DNA from: Chryseosolibacter sp044507115
Lineage (GTDB): Bacteria; Bacteroidota; Bacteroidia; Cytophagales; Cyclobacteriaceae
Assembly: GCA_044507115.1 (NCBI GenBank)
Contig: JBIQJZ010000093.1
Span: 1 to 13,957 of the forward strand
Direction: 5' to 3'
DNA: 13,957 nt
Numbering within the stretch: the first letter of the stretch is position 1; each line of letters begins with the position of its first letter. A program made the position numbers and the translations under genes. Under the pieces are notes generated by a model that made no database searches, had not been told where the DNA came from, and saw nothing but the letters and a program-made list of their open reading frames with translations. Positions 1 through 8,406 of the stretch are shown here, piece by piece.

Positions 1-59
1 AATCGAACCTGCATCTTCAGAATCGGAATCTGAAATTCTATCCATTGAAATACGGGGCC
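1..59 (-). tRNA. tRNA-Arg (anticodon CCG), 3' end cut off by the window edge
   Basis: On the minus strand the 5' acceptor strand GGCCCCG begins at 59. A D-arm with AATGGATA follows, then an anticodon stem TCAGA/TCTGA (29-33 with 17-21) closing the 7-base loop TTCCGAT (28-22). The anticodon is CCG at 26-24, so the tRNA reads CGG arginine codons. The 5' half of the T stem (GCAGG) and the T loop TTCGATT are present. The window ends exactly after the T loop, so the 3' T stem and 3' acceptor strand are missing. One oddity is that the outermost D-stem pair appears to be T-T, where a G-T or G-C pair is usual. Confidence 0.9.
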
Positions 60-80
60 GTCTCTCGGCGGCGAGATTCA

Positions 81-203
81 AGGGTCTGCCTCAAAGCGAT
101 CCACTCAGGGTCTACCCAACCGACGTCAGGAGGTCTGCCCGAAGTGATCCACCCAGGGGTTTGCCCCGAAGCGACCGACGTCAGGAGGTCTGCTTCGGGG
201 CAA
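81..203. repeat. degenerate tandem intergenic repeat, unit about 50-55 bases
   Basis: A 20-base sequence, accgacgtcaggaggtctgc, occurs identically at 119-138 and 174-193, 55 bases apart. Between and before the copies a second motif recurs in diverged form: aagcgatccactcaggg (94-110) and aagtgatccacccaggg (142-158). Together they make two full and one partial unit. No open reading frame with coding character covers it. It lies between the tRNA-Arg and the plus-strand repair gene and may be a genome-wide interspersed element, which is inference. The rest of this gene-free stretch (204-326) shows no further structure I can support. Confidence 0.7.
161..203. repeat. perfect 12-bp inverted repeat (hairpin) inside the tandem repeat
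   Basis: ttgccccgaagc at 161-172 is the exact reverse complement of gcttcggggcaa at 192-203, with a 19-base spacer. Within the spacer gacc (173-176) and ggtc (187-190) can extend the stem after a one-base bulge. Neither strand has a T-tract directly after the stem, so this is not a typical intrinsic terminator. It is better described as a palindromic part of the intergenic repeat. Confidence 0.65.
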
Positions 204-326
204 AAATAACGCAAAACTCCTCACTAAAAAATCCTCAACCGACATTGACGACCCAGAATCCAAAATCAGCACGGGTTATGCAAAAACCGGTCGTTTCCTT
301 AGATTGGAAACACATTTTCGACTTCG

Positions 327-1058
327 ATGACCGATTCGCTCCACCTGGAAATTGTCAAGACGATTCGCAAACAGGCGGGAAAGCCATCCAAAGATGCCTT
401 CCTGAACTCTTACCTGGGCAACGACCACCTCATCTATCAGATCAAAACTCCACCTCTCCGGAAAATCGCTCGTTCATGGATCCGCGAACACCGGGACCTG
501 AGCCCAAGCCAGTTCGCGGATGTCCTTTCGGGTCTCATCCAAGGGCCCTCGTTCACAGAGAAGGTGACTGCTGGGATGCTGTTGGGGTATTCGGCGCCGG
601 AACAACGCTCCTTCAATCCGGAGATTTTTGACTCCTGGCTCGAACACCTCGTGGGCTGGGCAGAGGTCGATGCGGTGTGCACCAACAACTACTCGGTGAC
701 GCAGATCCCGGGCGACTGGCGTCGCTGGAAGAAACTATTGAACCGGTTCTCCAAAGACGAAAATATCAGCAAACGCCGCGCTTCTCTCGTGTTTCTCTGT
801 GCGCCGCTGAGAACGGTATACGATGAAGAAATCGCCGCACAGGCTTTCAAACTGATCGACAGGCTATCACACGAAAAGCATGTGATGATCACCAAGGCGA
901 TCTCCTGGCTCCTGAGGAGTATGACGACACCTTATCGCCGGGAGGTGGAACACTACCTGGAAACGAACGCAGCATCCCTCCCCAAGATCGCCGTCAGAGA
1001 GACACGGACGAAACTCGATCTCGGCACCAAGTCGAAACGCGGTAAGAGCAACGCGTAA
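327..1058 (+). CDS. DNA alkylation repair protein, AlkD-like HEAT-repeat family
   Basis: This 243-residue protein looks like an AlkD-type DNA glycosylase, a cytoplasmic all-helical HEAT-repeat protein that removes alkylated purines such as N3- and N7-alkyl adducts in base-excision repair. The length fits the family. Residues matching the known active site of Bacillus cereus AlkD (Trp109, Asp113, Arg148, Trp187) are visible in the right order and spacing: Trp111 and Asp115 in GWAEVDAVC, Arg150/151 in SKRRASLVF, and Trp194 in AISWLLR. The C-terminus is a short basic tail. The ATG at 327 is the first usual start after an in-frame TAG at 300; no clear Shine-Dalgarno sequence precedes it. The gene stands alone on the plus strand and converges on the next gene, 13 bases away. 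The family assignment is from motifs; activity is inferred. Confidence 0.88.
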   Translation: MTDSLHLEIVKTIRKQAGKPSKDAFLNSYLGNDHLIYQIKTPPLRKIARSWIREHRDLSPSQFADVLSGLIQGPSFTEKVTAGMLLGYSAPEQRSFNPEIFDSWLEHLVGWAEVDAVCTNNYSVTQIPGDWRRWKKLLNRFSKDENISKRRASLVFLCAPLRTVYDEEIAAQAFKLIDRLSHEKHVMITKAISWLLRSMTTPYRREVEHYLETNAASLPKIAVRETRTKLDLGTKSKRGKSNA

Positions 1059-1084
1059 GCTAGTGGCTATCCTATTTCACTAGC
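1059..1084. terminator. short hairpin between convergent genes (weak)
   Basis: gctagtg at 1059-1065 pairs perfectly with cactagc at 1078-1084 across a 12-base loop. It lies just after the stop codon of the plus-strand repair gene and overlaps the last codons of the convergent minus-strand gene. The stem is only 7 bp and has no T-tract, so a shared terminator role is a guess from position. Confidence 0.2.
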
Positions 1085-3696
1085 AGGCGTTTTGTCGTCT
1101 CCCTCCCGTCGAAAAAGATTCGGACGATATACACTCCCGGGCCGAGTCCTCCGCCGAGGGGTACGGAGTACTCGTCGCAACTTCCTTCGCAGGTTATGTC
1201 TCTGGCGTACACAATCTCACCCGTCAGCCGATATATCTCGATAGCTGCCATGTGTCCCGGTGCGAAACTTTCCGCGGACGCGATTGTCAAGACGTCGGTT
1301 TCGCTTCGCGCGGGGTTGGGGTAAATCTGGGGCTCTCGCTGATCAATACTCGTGACCGGTGCGAAATATGTTTCTGATGATGGCGACAACCTGCTACCGG
1401 GTATCGGCATCTCTTGCATGCCGTCCGGCAACTGCCAGCCGACGGCAAGGTGGTCCGTACCGACGCCCTGTTTGTGCAGTGCTTCAACATAGTAGCTCTT
1501 CCCCTTCTCCAGCCGGATGACGCCGGATTGCTGGGTACTGTATTGATTCCACGCTCCGGGAGCTGTAGCTCGCGACAGCCAGGCAATCCGTTGCGTGTTC
1601 GATGGATTCCCATCACTGCTCAACCAAAGTTCGCTTTGATCGTTACTGGTGATCCAAAAAACGTAGTCGCCCGTCTGCGGGGGGCATATGTATCCACTGA
1701 TGCGGCTGCCGTAATTCGGCCCCTGATTAGCGTGGGCCTCGAATGATGTTAGCGCGATGACGCTTGAGGGTTCGGTATTGACAGGTACGAGGGACACTTC
1801 GGCTCCGGGTACACTGTTCCACTTCGCATAGGTGATCACGCCTTCGGCAGTACAGGGTTCGACGACGCGGATGGTGAACTGCACCGCAAGCCCCTGACCA
1901 GCTTCGCCTGTACCACCTGCGCCGGAATACGGAATGGCTTCGATGGCATGAATGCCGGCGGTGGCATCGGGCCAGATCATGTAGTTGCCACTGTGGTCAC
2001 CGTGAAGCGCAAATGGCGCCTCGTTTTCACGCCGAACAACTTTCCCTTGATGCTTGAATAAAACGCTACCGGGCGCTTCTCCGACCAGGGGATTGTAGCG
2101 AATGTTGATGTTGAGTTCCGGCGCTTTGTCAAATACATCTCCATCGTGAAGAAGTTGTATGTCTTCGTCGGTATCCGCATTCACGATTGTGAACGTAGCA
2201 GCTACCTCTTCGGGAGCGTAGAGCCAGAGCATCCGCTGCCCGATCGAATCCTGGGTTGTGAACATTAGCCGTCCGTTGTAGTCTACCAACTCGTCGGCGT
2301 TCGCGAACGATACTCCAAACATATCGCGCAACGCACTCACGGTTCTTCCGTCGGTCACCAGCACCTGCATATTGTCTTCGGGATCAACCGCATTACCTCC
2401 CGTGCCGCCCGGACCTGCATGGTCTGAGAAGTACACCAGGTTTCCAACTTTTGCCATCGAAATGTCATCTGTTCGAGCCCCGGAGTTAAACTGCCAGAAT
2501 GATGTCGTGGACTCTCCGTCTGTGCGAAGAAACTCAATACTGTGTCCCTGTGATGTAGTGTAGAATACAAGGTAGTCGCTGAGTGCAGCGGAGAACGGAA
2601 TGCTGCCGTCGAGAAATTCGGAGTAGAGCTTTTCAGTGCCGTCACCGGTACCATCTGTTGCGCAAAGGATATTTATGCCGTAGTTCTCGTAGAGGAAGAA
2701 CATCAGTCTCCCATTGAAATCATAGGAGCTTGAAAAAAGCTGGCAGTCAAAGCAGATGTCCTGGATGCGCACAGTCGCGGATGGCGAGCCATTCGTTTTC
2801 CACAACACAAACTGATATCCACCGTTCCCGGGTTCACCAACTCCAAAATAAAGCTCGTCGTCGTGCAGCGCCGCGAACTCGATCAACCCGACGCCAAGTG
2901 TACCCGGGACCAAGTCGGCGAACAGTGTTGTACCCGACTGTGACCCGTCAGTTGACCACAACTCCGGGCCGTGAACACCGTCATCCCCGCGCAGATAAAC
3001 GCGATCGTTATACGCAACGAATGGTCCGGTTTCTACACCGCTCGCCGGACCCGGATTAATATCACGAACCAATACTGTTCCCTCGGGAGTTCCGTCGGAC
3101 TTCCATAGTTCCTCTCCCGTGATACCGTCATTCCCGGCGAAGTACAGCTCGTTGTTGAGCACCGCGCCGCGATATCTCTCTGGGCTCAGGTACGGCGCGT
3201 AGTACAAGCTCTGGTGGGAAAGTCCGCTACCAGTCCCCGGATTGATATCCTTCAACCGGATAGTGCCGCCGGGTTGACCGTTGGTGCGATACAACTCTCG
3301 CCCTGATGCATCAACCCACCCGGCAAAAAAGAGATACTCCGAAGTCGCTCCCATGAAAATAAAATCTTTCATAGACGTCAGCGTAAATGTGCCTGCGCGT
3401 GTCCCATCACTTCTCCAAAGCGCCGTCATGTCGTCTGATTCCAGTGAAAGGAAGTAAACGATCTCCCCGACCTGGAGAAACGCATGGGCGTTTCGTACAC
3501 TTGAAAGAAATAGCGTCCCTTCCTTTGTTCCATCTGTTCGGTGCAATCCTTCCTCTGAGCTGAAAAACACGAACTCATTCACTGCCGTAAAACTGCGGCT
3601 GCTCAACGGCACCTCAGTTACGGAGACGGGTTGCGCGGACGATATTGTAACCAGTAGCGAAAAAACACCCGCCCATAAACCGATCGCTATTTTCAT
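1072..3696 (-). CDS. secreted ELWxxDGT-repeat protein with PA14-like module and T9SS sorting domain
   Basis: The protein has 874 residues if it starts at the ATG at 3696. I chose this start because GGGGAG (3709-3704) lies 7 bases upstream; ATG 3702 and GTG 3711 are in-frame alternatives. A signal peptide ends near ALA/SSAQ, residue 22. Residues about 50-400 hold about eight copies of the ELWxxDGTxxGT motif (for example ELWKSDGTPEGT at 196-207), probably a beta-propeller-like surface domain. Residues about 500-612 form an all-beta domain starting ATFTIVNADTDED. Residues 623-772 are a PA14-like, possibly carbohydrate-binding, module. Residues 792-874 are a type A T9SS sorting domain, from IYPNPA to KRLLVK, which directs outer-membrane passage and cell-surface attachment. 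The PA14-like module and sorting domain resemble those of the gene 65 bases upstream. The ligand and role are unknown; no catalytic domain is visible. Confidence 0.85.
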   Translation of the reverse strand: MKIAIGLWAGVFSLLVTISSAQPVSVTEVPLSSRSFTAVNEFVFFSSEEGLHRTDGTKEGTLFLSSVRNAHAFLQVGEIVYFLSLESDDMTALWRSDGTRAGTFTLTSMKDFIFMGATSEYLFFAGWVDASGRELYRTNGQPGGTIRLKDINPGTGSGLSHQSLYYAPYLSPERYRGAVLNNELYFAGNDGITGEELWKSDGTPEGTVLVRDINPGPASGVETGPFVAYNDRVYLRGDDGVHGPELWSTDGSQSGTTLFADLVPGTLGVGLIEFAALHDDELYFGVGEPGNGGYQFVLWKTNGSPSATVRIQDICFDCQLFSSSYDFNGRLMFFLYENYGINILCATDGTGDGTEKLYSEFLDGSIPFSAALSDYLVFYTTSQGHSIEFLRTDGESTTSFWQFNSGARTDDISMAKVGNLVYFSDHAGPGGTGGNAVDPEDNMQVLVTDGRTVSALRDMFGVSFANADELVDYNGRLMFTTQDSIGQRMLWLYAPEEVAATFTIVNADTDEDIQLLHDGDVFDKAPELNINIRYNPLVGEAPGSVLFKHQGKVVRRENEAPFALHGDHSGNYMIWPDATAGIHAIEAIPYSGAGGTGEAGQGLAVQFTIRVVEPCTAEGVITYAKWNSVPGAEVSLVPVNTEPSSVIALTSFEAHANQGPNYGSRISGYICPPQTGDYVFWITSNDQSELWLSSDGNPSNTQRIAWLSRATAPGAWNQYSTQQSGVIRLEKGKSYYVEALHKQGVGTDHLAVGWQLPDGMQEMPIPGSRLSPSSETYFAPVTSIDQREPQIYPNPARSETDVLTIASAESFAPGHMAAIEIYRLTGEIVYARDITCEGSCDEYSVPLGGGLGPGVYIVRIFFDGRETTKRLLVK

Positions 3697-3761
3697 TTTC
3701 ATACTCCCCACGTTTTCTGTCCTGTCTTGTACTCGAAAATTTGCATCTGCCGGGCAGGTCC

Positions 3762-6700
3762 CTACTTCACCAGGAGGCGTTTCGTCATACGTCTCTCCTG
3801 TGAAAACATATTTATGATATACACCCCTGGTGCGAGGATTCCAGTTACCGGCACAGAATACTCGTCACATTGTCCATTGCACGTGAGTTTGCCCGTGTAA
3901 ACAGTCTCGCCCGTCACGCGAAGTATTTCCACCGACGACAAATCGCCTGCGTTCCAATCTTGCGATGTCCTGATCGTCAGCACATCCGTATTGCTTCCGG
4001 CAGGATTCGGAAAAATATCAGGCACGGAGACGCTCTCCTCCATCATCCTTGCGATCGCTGTGGCAGATGTTTCAAACGGAGACAGGCGACTTCCGGGAAT
4101 AGGTCTTTCCTGTGTACCATCTGGCAACTGCCACCCTACCGCAAGGTGGTCGGTCCCAACCCCCTCCTTATGTAGAGCTTCTATGTAATAGCGCTGACCC
4201 GATACGAGAGATATCGGTGTGGACTGCTGACTCGCAAACTTGGTCCATTGTCTTGGATTTGTGGCCCCGTACGCATACGCGATACGTTGTTTGTTTGACG
4301 GGTTGTCGTCAGTACTCAGCCATAACTCGCTTTGGTCGTTGCTAGCGATCCAAAATGTATAGTTCCCCGTCTGTGGTGCGCAGATGTATCCACTGACACG
4401 GGTTGCGTAGTTGTCTCCGATGTTCGATGGGATCTCAAAAATTGTCAACTCACTAACCGCATCCGGAATACTACCCACCGGGATGGAGGCGATGTCTGCG
4501 TTACGCACGTTAGTCCATAGCTCGCGACTCACCGTTCCGTTTCCGGCACACGGCGACTCCCCATCCGGAGGACCGTCGCTCTCGAATGGGATTAGCCGCA
4601 TTCCGGGAATTGGCCTTTCGAGTGTTCCATTCGGCATCCGCCAGCCAACAGCAACATGATCTGTGCCAACACCTTCCTTGTGTAGGGCTTCGATGTAGTA
4701 GCGCTGATTGGCCACGAGCGCGATAGGCAACGACTGCTGCGTTGTGTATTTGTCCCATTGGCGAACATTGGTGTATCCATCTGTGTATGCTATCCTCCGC
4801 CGGTTGGCGGGGTTGTCATTCGTACTGATCCACAGTTCGGTGATATCGTTACCGGATATCCAGAAGACATAGTTACCGGTTGTCGGGGGACAAATGTATC
4901 CGCGCATTCGTGAGCCGTAATTGTCAGCGATATTCTGCGGTGCCTCGAACAATGTTATTACACGTGATTGATCCGGTTCCTCATTCACGGGAATTGACGA
5001 TATCATGACACCGGGGATGCCTGTCCAAACCTCGTGCGTAAACTGCCCGGAATTTTCGCAACCTCCACCCGGGGGCGCGGAAACCCCGCTCGTCAAAGCT
5101 TCATCGGGAATCTCTACTATCTCGTTGCCGGTATCTGGTCCCTGGTAGGCTACCGTAAGAGACTGACCTCCGGTGTACTCCAGATAGATCACCCGTATGG
5201 CATGTGCGCCGGCGGTGAGTGTAACGGGCGCAACCGACTTCAATCCAAAGCCGCCATTCGCTGAACTGCGTCCGTGTACGCCGTCAAAATTCACGACAGT
5301 GTTTCCATCGATATAGAGTCTGCTGCCATCGTCGGAGTTGAGGTAAAAATTATAACTTCCGGCCTGGGCGATATATAGATATCCCTCAAAAGAAAAGTTG
5401 AAGTACTCATCCTGGGTCGTAGGTGTAAGCGTAAAGTTTGGAACCCACCCGGTGAATTCCGGTTGGTCCCAGGTTGTGATCTGGTCGAGGCTAGTCCACG
5501 CACCTGTACTGTGCCCGTACCATAATCCGGTCACCGTGGTGCTTGCCGTCACGGGGTTGCTCGCCGGCGAGAACAATCCGGCGTTGTCAACCGCCTTTAC
5601 AGTAATTGTGTAGTTTGTATTCGAAGGAAGACCTGTAAGGATATACGAGGGGGCCGAAGAGTTCGTCGATTGTGACTGCGATCCATAGTAAATGACGTAG
5701 TGACTAATCGCACCATTGTTGTCCGTAGATGGAGTCCATGATAGCGAAATTGAACTCGTCGTGTTCCGGGATACCTGAAGGCTCTGGGGCGCCGACGGCG
5801 CCTGCGTATCGGCGGCGGTGTTCACAACGAGGTTGGTACTGACATTGTCGCCGGGAGCATAACGACTGCGACCTGAATTGTTGAGCATCCGTATCTTATA
5901 CTCATAAGCAGTCGATGGAAGAAGACCCCGGTCTGTAAATGTCGTGGCGTTCGGAGACACTCGTCCCGCGAACTCAAAAACTCCTCCCGGCGCACGTCGC
6001 CAGACTTCGTAAGCAGTTTCTACCGATGACCGGTCGTCCCATGCCAATGTTACGGAGGACCCTGTTGTCGCCACCGATCGGAATGAGGTCGGAATGTTGC
6101 TATCGGCAAGGACTGGCGCGGAGTTGTCAAAAAATAAATTAACAGCGTCTGACGGCTGACTCAGACATCCGCCAGCATTGCCAGTTCGTAGTGTATACGC
6201 CCCGTTATTGCTAGCAGACGTCGCGGAAATAGACAGCACACGAACGGTGTCGTCGAGGTTGTTAGCAGGGATGTCAATCTGGATCCCATTCCTGTACCAT
6301 CGGTAGCTATCAGCTTTCGCAACCGATTTGAGGCGTATGACATTGGGCGTGGCGTTGTCGGGACCGCGCAGGTGAGTAGTAGTTAACGGTTCAATACTAG
6401 CTTTTGCATTGCCACTCGCTGTGATTGTCACTGGTGTTGACCACTCCTCCCACTGGCCTGATGTCGGTGTCCGAGATAGCCGGCTGAACCTCGCGCGATA
6501 AACACCAGGGACAGTCGCCGTATACTCGTGCGACGTCGCCCCGGAAATGATGACGCCATCACGTTGCCATTGATACGCAAGAAATCCCGCTGAGAGGCCC
6601 ATCTTGACGCCGGCGCCGCTGGAGCAGAGTTCGGTACTTCCGTAAAAGATATGAATATTGCGCTTGCTCTNNNNNNNNNNCATCCAACTGAAGAAGTCCG

Positions 6701-7703
6701 ATTCGCCATACGCGGTGTTCCAGGTACCATGTCCCAGGTGGTCGTAGCGTGTGTACCGAACGTCGGCGCCGCTTTCGCGAAACACCCTGACGTAACTTTC
6801 CGTCCGCGACGGCGTGGGTGCCACATCCTGTCCCCCTTGAAAAGTCCAGATGGGAATATGCACGATCTCCGGCAACATCCCCTGATTGATCACTGCAGAT
6901 TCGGTTGGTGACGACATCGGAAGTGCAGCAGCGAACAACCATGGGGCGCGCTTGATCAGATTATAGGTAGCGATCCCGCCATTGGAAAGTCCGTGAACAT
7001 AGATGCGATTCGGATCGACGTTGTATTTCTTTGCAACCAGACGCACGAGACGAATCGCATCATGCACTGGTGAAGTATCCCACCCGTTGAGATTTTGTGG
7101 AAAGAGAACAAATCCGGGGAAGGAGCGTTGGGGCAAGCTATTATCGTTTGGCAGGCGAGTTCCTGCCAGGTTCCGCGCATCCAGGTGCTGCTTTCCGCCG
7201 TGCGACAGGTTATGATCGTTATTGAGCAACTCATGGCTGCTAGAAACAGGTGCTGCGGGACTGTTGACAGAGGGACGCCAAAACGGTGTATCCCAATAAC
7301 AACTATAATCCCAACAATTGCCGCGTTCTCCCGCACCGTGCATCATAACGATCATCGGGTAGCCCTCCGAATAATTCGGTTGATATCCGCTGGGAAACAG
7401 CAGACGATAGTTCATGATAAACGTGTCGGTATTTCCGCTCTTCTCGCGAAGATTGCCTTCAGCGTAAGGCGATGAATCCCAGGATGTCATATCCCGGAAG
7501 GTGTTGGTCCTCACTCCGGAAGCGTCTTCGCGATAGCTGAAGGTCACTCCTTCCTGAAGGTAATAGTATTGTGTGGAAGACTTCGCAATGCGGATGTCGA
7601 GGGTTCCGTAAGGACGATTTGCATTGTAGATAAAACTCGTATCTACCTGGGCGTACGCAGACAGGGACACAAGCGAGATTAAGACAGTAAAGACGTGCTT
7701 CAT
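3762..7703 (-). CDS. secreted multi-domain esterase/alpha-beta hydrolase with Ig, FN3, PA14 modules and T9SS sorting domain
   Basis: From the ATG at 7703 the protein has 1313 residues and begins with the signal peptide MKHVFTVLISLVSLSAYAQ; the frame is open further upstream, but that would bury the signal. Residues about 100-341 form an alpha/beta hydrolase of the PHB-depolymerase/feruloyl-esterase kind: HGAGERG (122-128, oxyanion region), nucleophile Ser240 in GLSNGG, Asp293 in GGQD and His325 in LGHGTW. Then come two Ig-like regions (about 349-429 and 432-524), two fibronectin type III domains (about 531-625 and 632-724), a classical PA14 domain (about 725-872, with SDDGSRLYIDG), two tandem PA14-like modules (887-1039 and 1057-1210) and a T9SS sorting domain (1228-1313) ending KRLLVK. 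It probably cleaves ester bonds in a polymer outside the cell; the substrate is not evident. Ten N interrupt the codons near residues 342-345. A sequence like a Bacteroidota -7 box (TAAGTTTT) lies about 105 bases upstream of the start, a weak promoter hint. Confidence 0.85.
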   Translation of the reverse strand: MKHVFTVLISLVSLSAYAQVDTSFIYNANRPYGTLDIRIAKSSTQYYYLQEGVTFSYREDASGVRTNTFRDMTSWDSSPYAEGNLREKSGNTDTFIMNYRLLFPSGYQPNYSEGYPMIVMMHGAGERGNCWDYSCYWDTPFWRPSVNSPAAPVSSSHELLNNDHNLSHGGKQHLDARNLAGTRLPNDNSLPQRSFPGFVLFPQNLNGWDTSPVHDAIRLVRLVAKKYNVDPNRIYVHGLSNGGIATYNLIKRAPWLFAAALPMSSPTESAVINQGMLPEIVHIPIWTFQGGQDVAPTPSRTESYVRVFRESGADVRYTRYDHLGHGTWNTAYGESDFFSWMXXXXSKRNIHIFYGSTELCSSGAGVKMGLSAGFLAYQWQRDGVIISGATSHEYTATVPGVYRARFSRLSRTPTSGQWEEWSTPVTITASGNAKASIEPLTTTHLRGPDNATPNVIRLKSVAKADSYRWYRNGIQIDIPANNLDDTVRVLSISATSASNNGAYTLRTGNAGGCLSQPSDAVNLFFDNSAPVLADSNIPTSFRSVATTGSSVTLAWDDRSSVETAYEVWRRAPGGVFEFAGRVSPNATTFTDRGLLPSTAYEYKIRMLNNSGRSRYAPGDNVSTNLVVNTAADTQAPSAPQSLQVSRNTTSSISLSWTPSTDNNGAISHYVIYYGSQSQSTNSSAPSYILTGLPSNTNYTITVKAVDNAGLFSPASNPVTASTTVTGLWYGHSTGAWTSLDQITTWDQPEFTGWVPNFTLTPTTQDEYFNFSFEGYLYIAQAGSYNFYLNSDDGSRLYIDGNTVVNFDGVHGRSSANGGFGLKSVAPVTLTAGAHAIRVIYLEYTGGQSLTVAYQGPDTGNEIVEIPDEALTSGVSAPPGGGCENSGQFTHEVWTGIPGVMISSIPVNEEPDQSRVITLFEAPQNIADNYGSRMRGYICPPTTGNYVFWISGNDITELWISTNDNPANRRRIAYTDGYTNVRQWDKYTTQQSLPIALVANQRYYIEALHKEGVGTDHVAVGWRMPNGTLERPIPGMRLIPFESDGPPDGESPCAGNGTVSRELWTNVRNADIASIPVGSIPDAVSELTIFEIPSNIGDNYATRVSGYICAPQTGNYTFWIASNDQSELWLSTDDNPSNKQRIAYAYGATNPRQWTKFASQQSTPISLVSGQRYYIEALHKEGVGTDHLAVGWQLPDGTQERPIPGSRLSPFETSATAIARMMEESVSVPDIFPNPAGSNTDVLTIRTSQDWNAGDLSSVEILRVTGETVYTGKLTCNGQCDEYSVPVTGILAPGVYIINMFSQERRMTKRLLVK
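4074..5045 (-). repeat. tandem PA14-like modules encoded within the esterase gene
   Basis: Bases 5045-4587 and 4535-4074 encode two homologous modules of about 153 residues, and a third copy is encoded at 1830-1381 in the neighbouring gene. All share a GYIC core, a (S/G)ND-x2-(S/T)ELW motif, EALHK-x-GVGTDH and a final RPIPG/MPIPG-(S/M)RL segment. Each is preceded by a linker cysteine 56 residues before the GYIC cysteine. The second module and the neighbour's copy agree best (SNDQSELWLS and GVGTDHLAVGWQLPDG are identical), which suggests exchange or duplication between the two genes. Confidence 0.8.
6671..6680. other. assembly gap of ten N inside the esterase gene
   Basis: Ten N sit within the coding sequence directly after the hydrolase domain (FFSWM) and before SKRNIHIF of the first Ig-like region. 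Reading across with exactly ten bases keeps both sides in one frame, and both sides are clearly the right frame (signal peptide and hydrolase upstream; Ig, FN3 and sorting domain downstream). The true length may still differ by a multiple of three or more. Confidence 0.95.
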
Positions 7704-7892
7704 GATTAGAGATTTTCCATCCGTTCGAATTTGGGTAGTAAAGCGACATTCAGGTTTGCCGTGAACGGATAAAAAGGAGTGCCAGCTGCGAACCAATTCG
7801 CAAAAACTTACCCGTCGGAAAACGCAACCGCGGAAATTGAATAATACATAAGAAGGGATTCGGCTTTCGCCTGATACAATAAGGGCAATATC

Positions 7893-8261
7893 TTAGGAAG
7901 TCAGGGTTGCTTCCATCTTTTGGATTAGCGTTTGAAGCGCAAAAGGTTTTTGAACGTATCCGGCAGCACCCACCTCTTTGCTCAACTCATCAACAAATGG
8001 ATTAGCGGAAACCATGATGACGGGGATGTCCCTCGTCAGTGCATTCGCCTTCAATTGTCTACCAACTTCCACACCATCCGCATGAGGCAGGTCAACGTCG
8101 AGAAGGATTACATCGGGAAATGGCTGCTCGTTCATGGTGGACTTGATCTCTCCATCGAACAGCGAACGGACGCTAAACCCGTTCTTGTTGAGTGTGACGC
8201 GTAGGATTGTCTGAAAATCCTGATCGTCGTCAATCACCAGCACTATTTTCTCAGATTCCAT
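7893..8261 (-). CDS. single-domain response regulator (receiver only, CheY-like)
   Basis: This 122-residue cytoplasmic protein is one receiver domain with no output domain. The acidic pocket is IDDDQD (Asp11/Asp12), the phosphoacceptor is Asp55 in VILLDVDLP, the switch residue is Ser85 in IMVSAN, and the conserved lysine is Lys105 followed by Pro-Phe (QKPF). All residues needed for phosphorylation are present. Such proteins relay phosphate or bind a partner when phosphorylated. The ATG at 8261 is preceded by AGAAG directly against the start, too close for a good ribosome site. No histidine kinase gene is in the window, so the partner is unknown. It lies 145 bases after the small unknown gene and 189 bases before the start of the esterase-like gene, all on the same strand. 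Confidence 0.92.
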   Translation of the reverse strand: MESEKIVLVIDDDQDFQTILRVTLNKNGFSVRSLFDGEIKSTMNEQPFPDVILLDVDLPHADGVEVGRQLKANALTRDIPVIMVSANPFVDELSKEVGAAGYVQKPFALQTLIQKMEATLTS

Positions 8262-8406
8262 CTTCTATCTGGTTCCGAACCGCACTAACCCCCCGAGAAG
8301 GATGCGGAGCGAGTTTATTGTGAAACAAACTTGATCGCTCCCCTCAGTTGTTCGCCTCTAACCGAGATAGAATAAAAATTATGCCAGTAAAAAACCAATT
8401 ACGATA

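Noticed and set aside
161..203. Intrinsic terminator at the 12-bp inverted repeat
   Set aside because: There is no T-tract on either strand after the stem, and no gene ends directly before it.
60..203. CRISPR array in the repeats beside the tRNA
   Set aside because: There are only two exact copies, the interval between them is itself repeated rather than unique, and no cas genes are in the window.
161..631. Plus-strand reading frame of about 156 codons overlapping the start of the repair gene
   Set aside because: It runs through the intergenic repeat and overlaps the well-supported AlkD-like gene in another frame; the composition is rich in Pro, Arg and Ser with no domain.
3712..3761. Terminator between the two T9SS genes (ctgccgggcag)
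   Set aside because: The dyad has a single-base centre and cannot form a normal hairpin loop; the T-run nearby is short.
6428..6942. Alternative frames running through the N gap
   Set aside because: They are shadows of the esterase gene; only the chosen frame gives hydrolase, Ig and FN3 sequence on the two sides.
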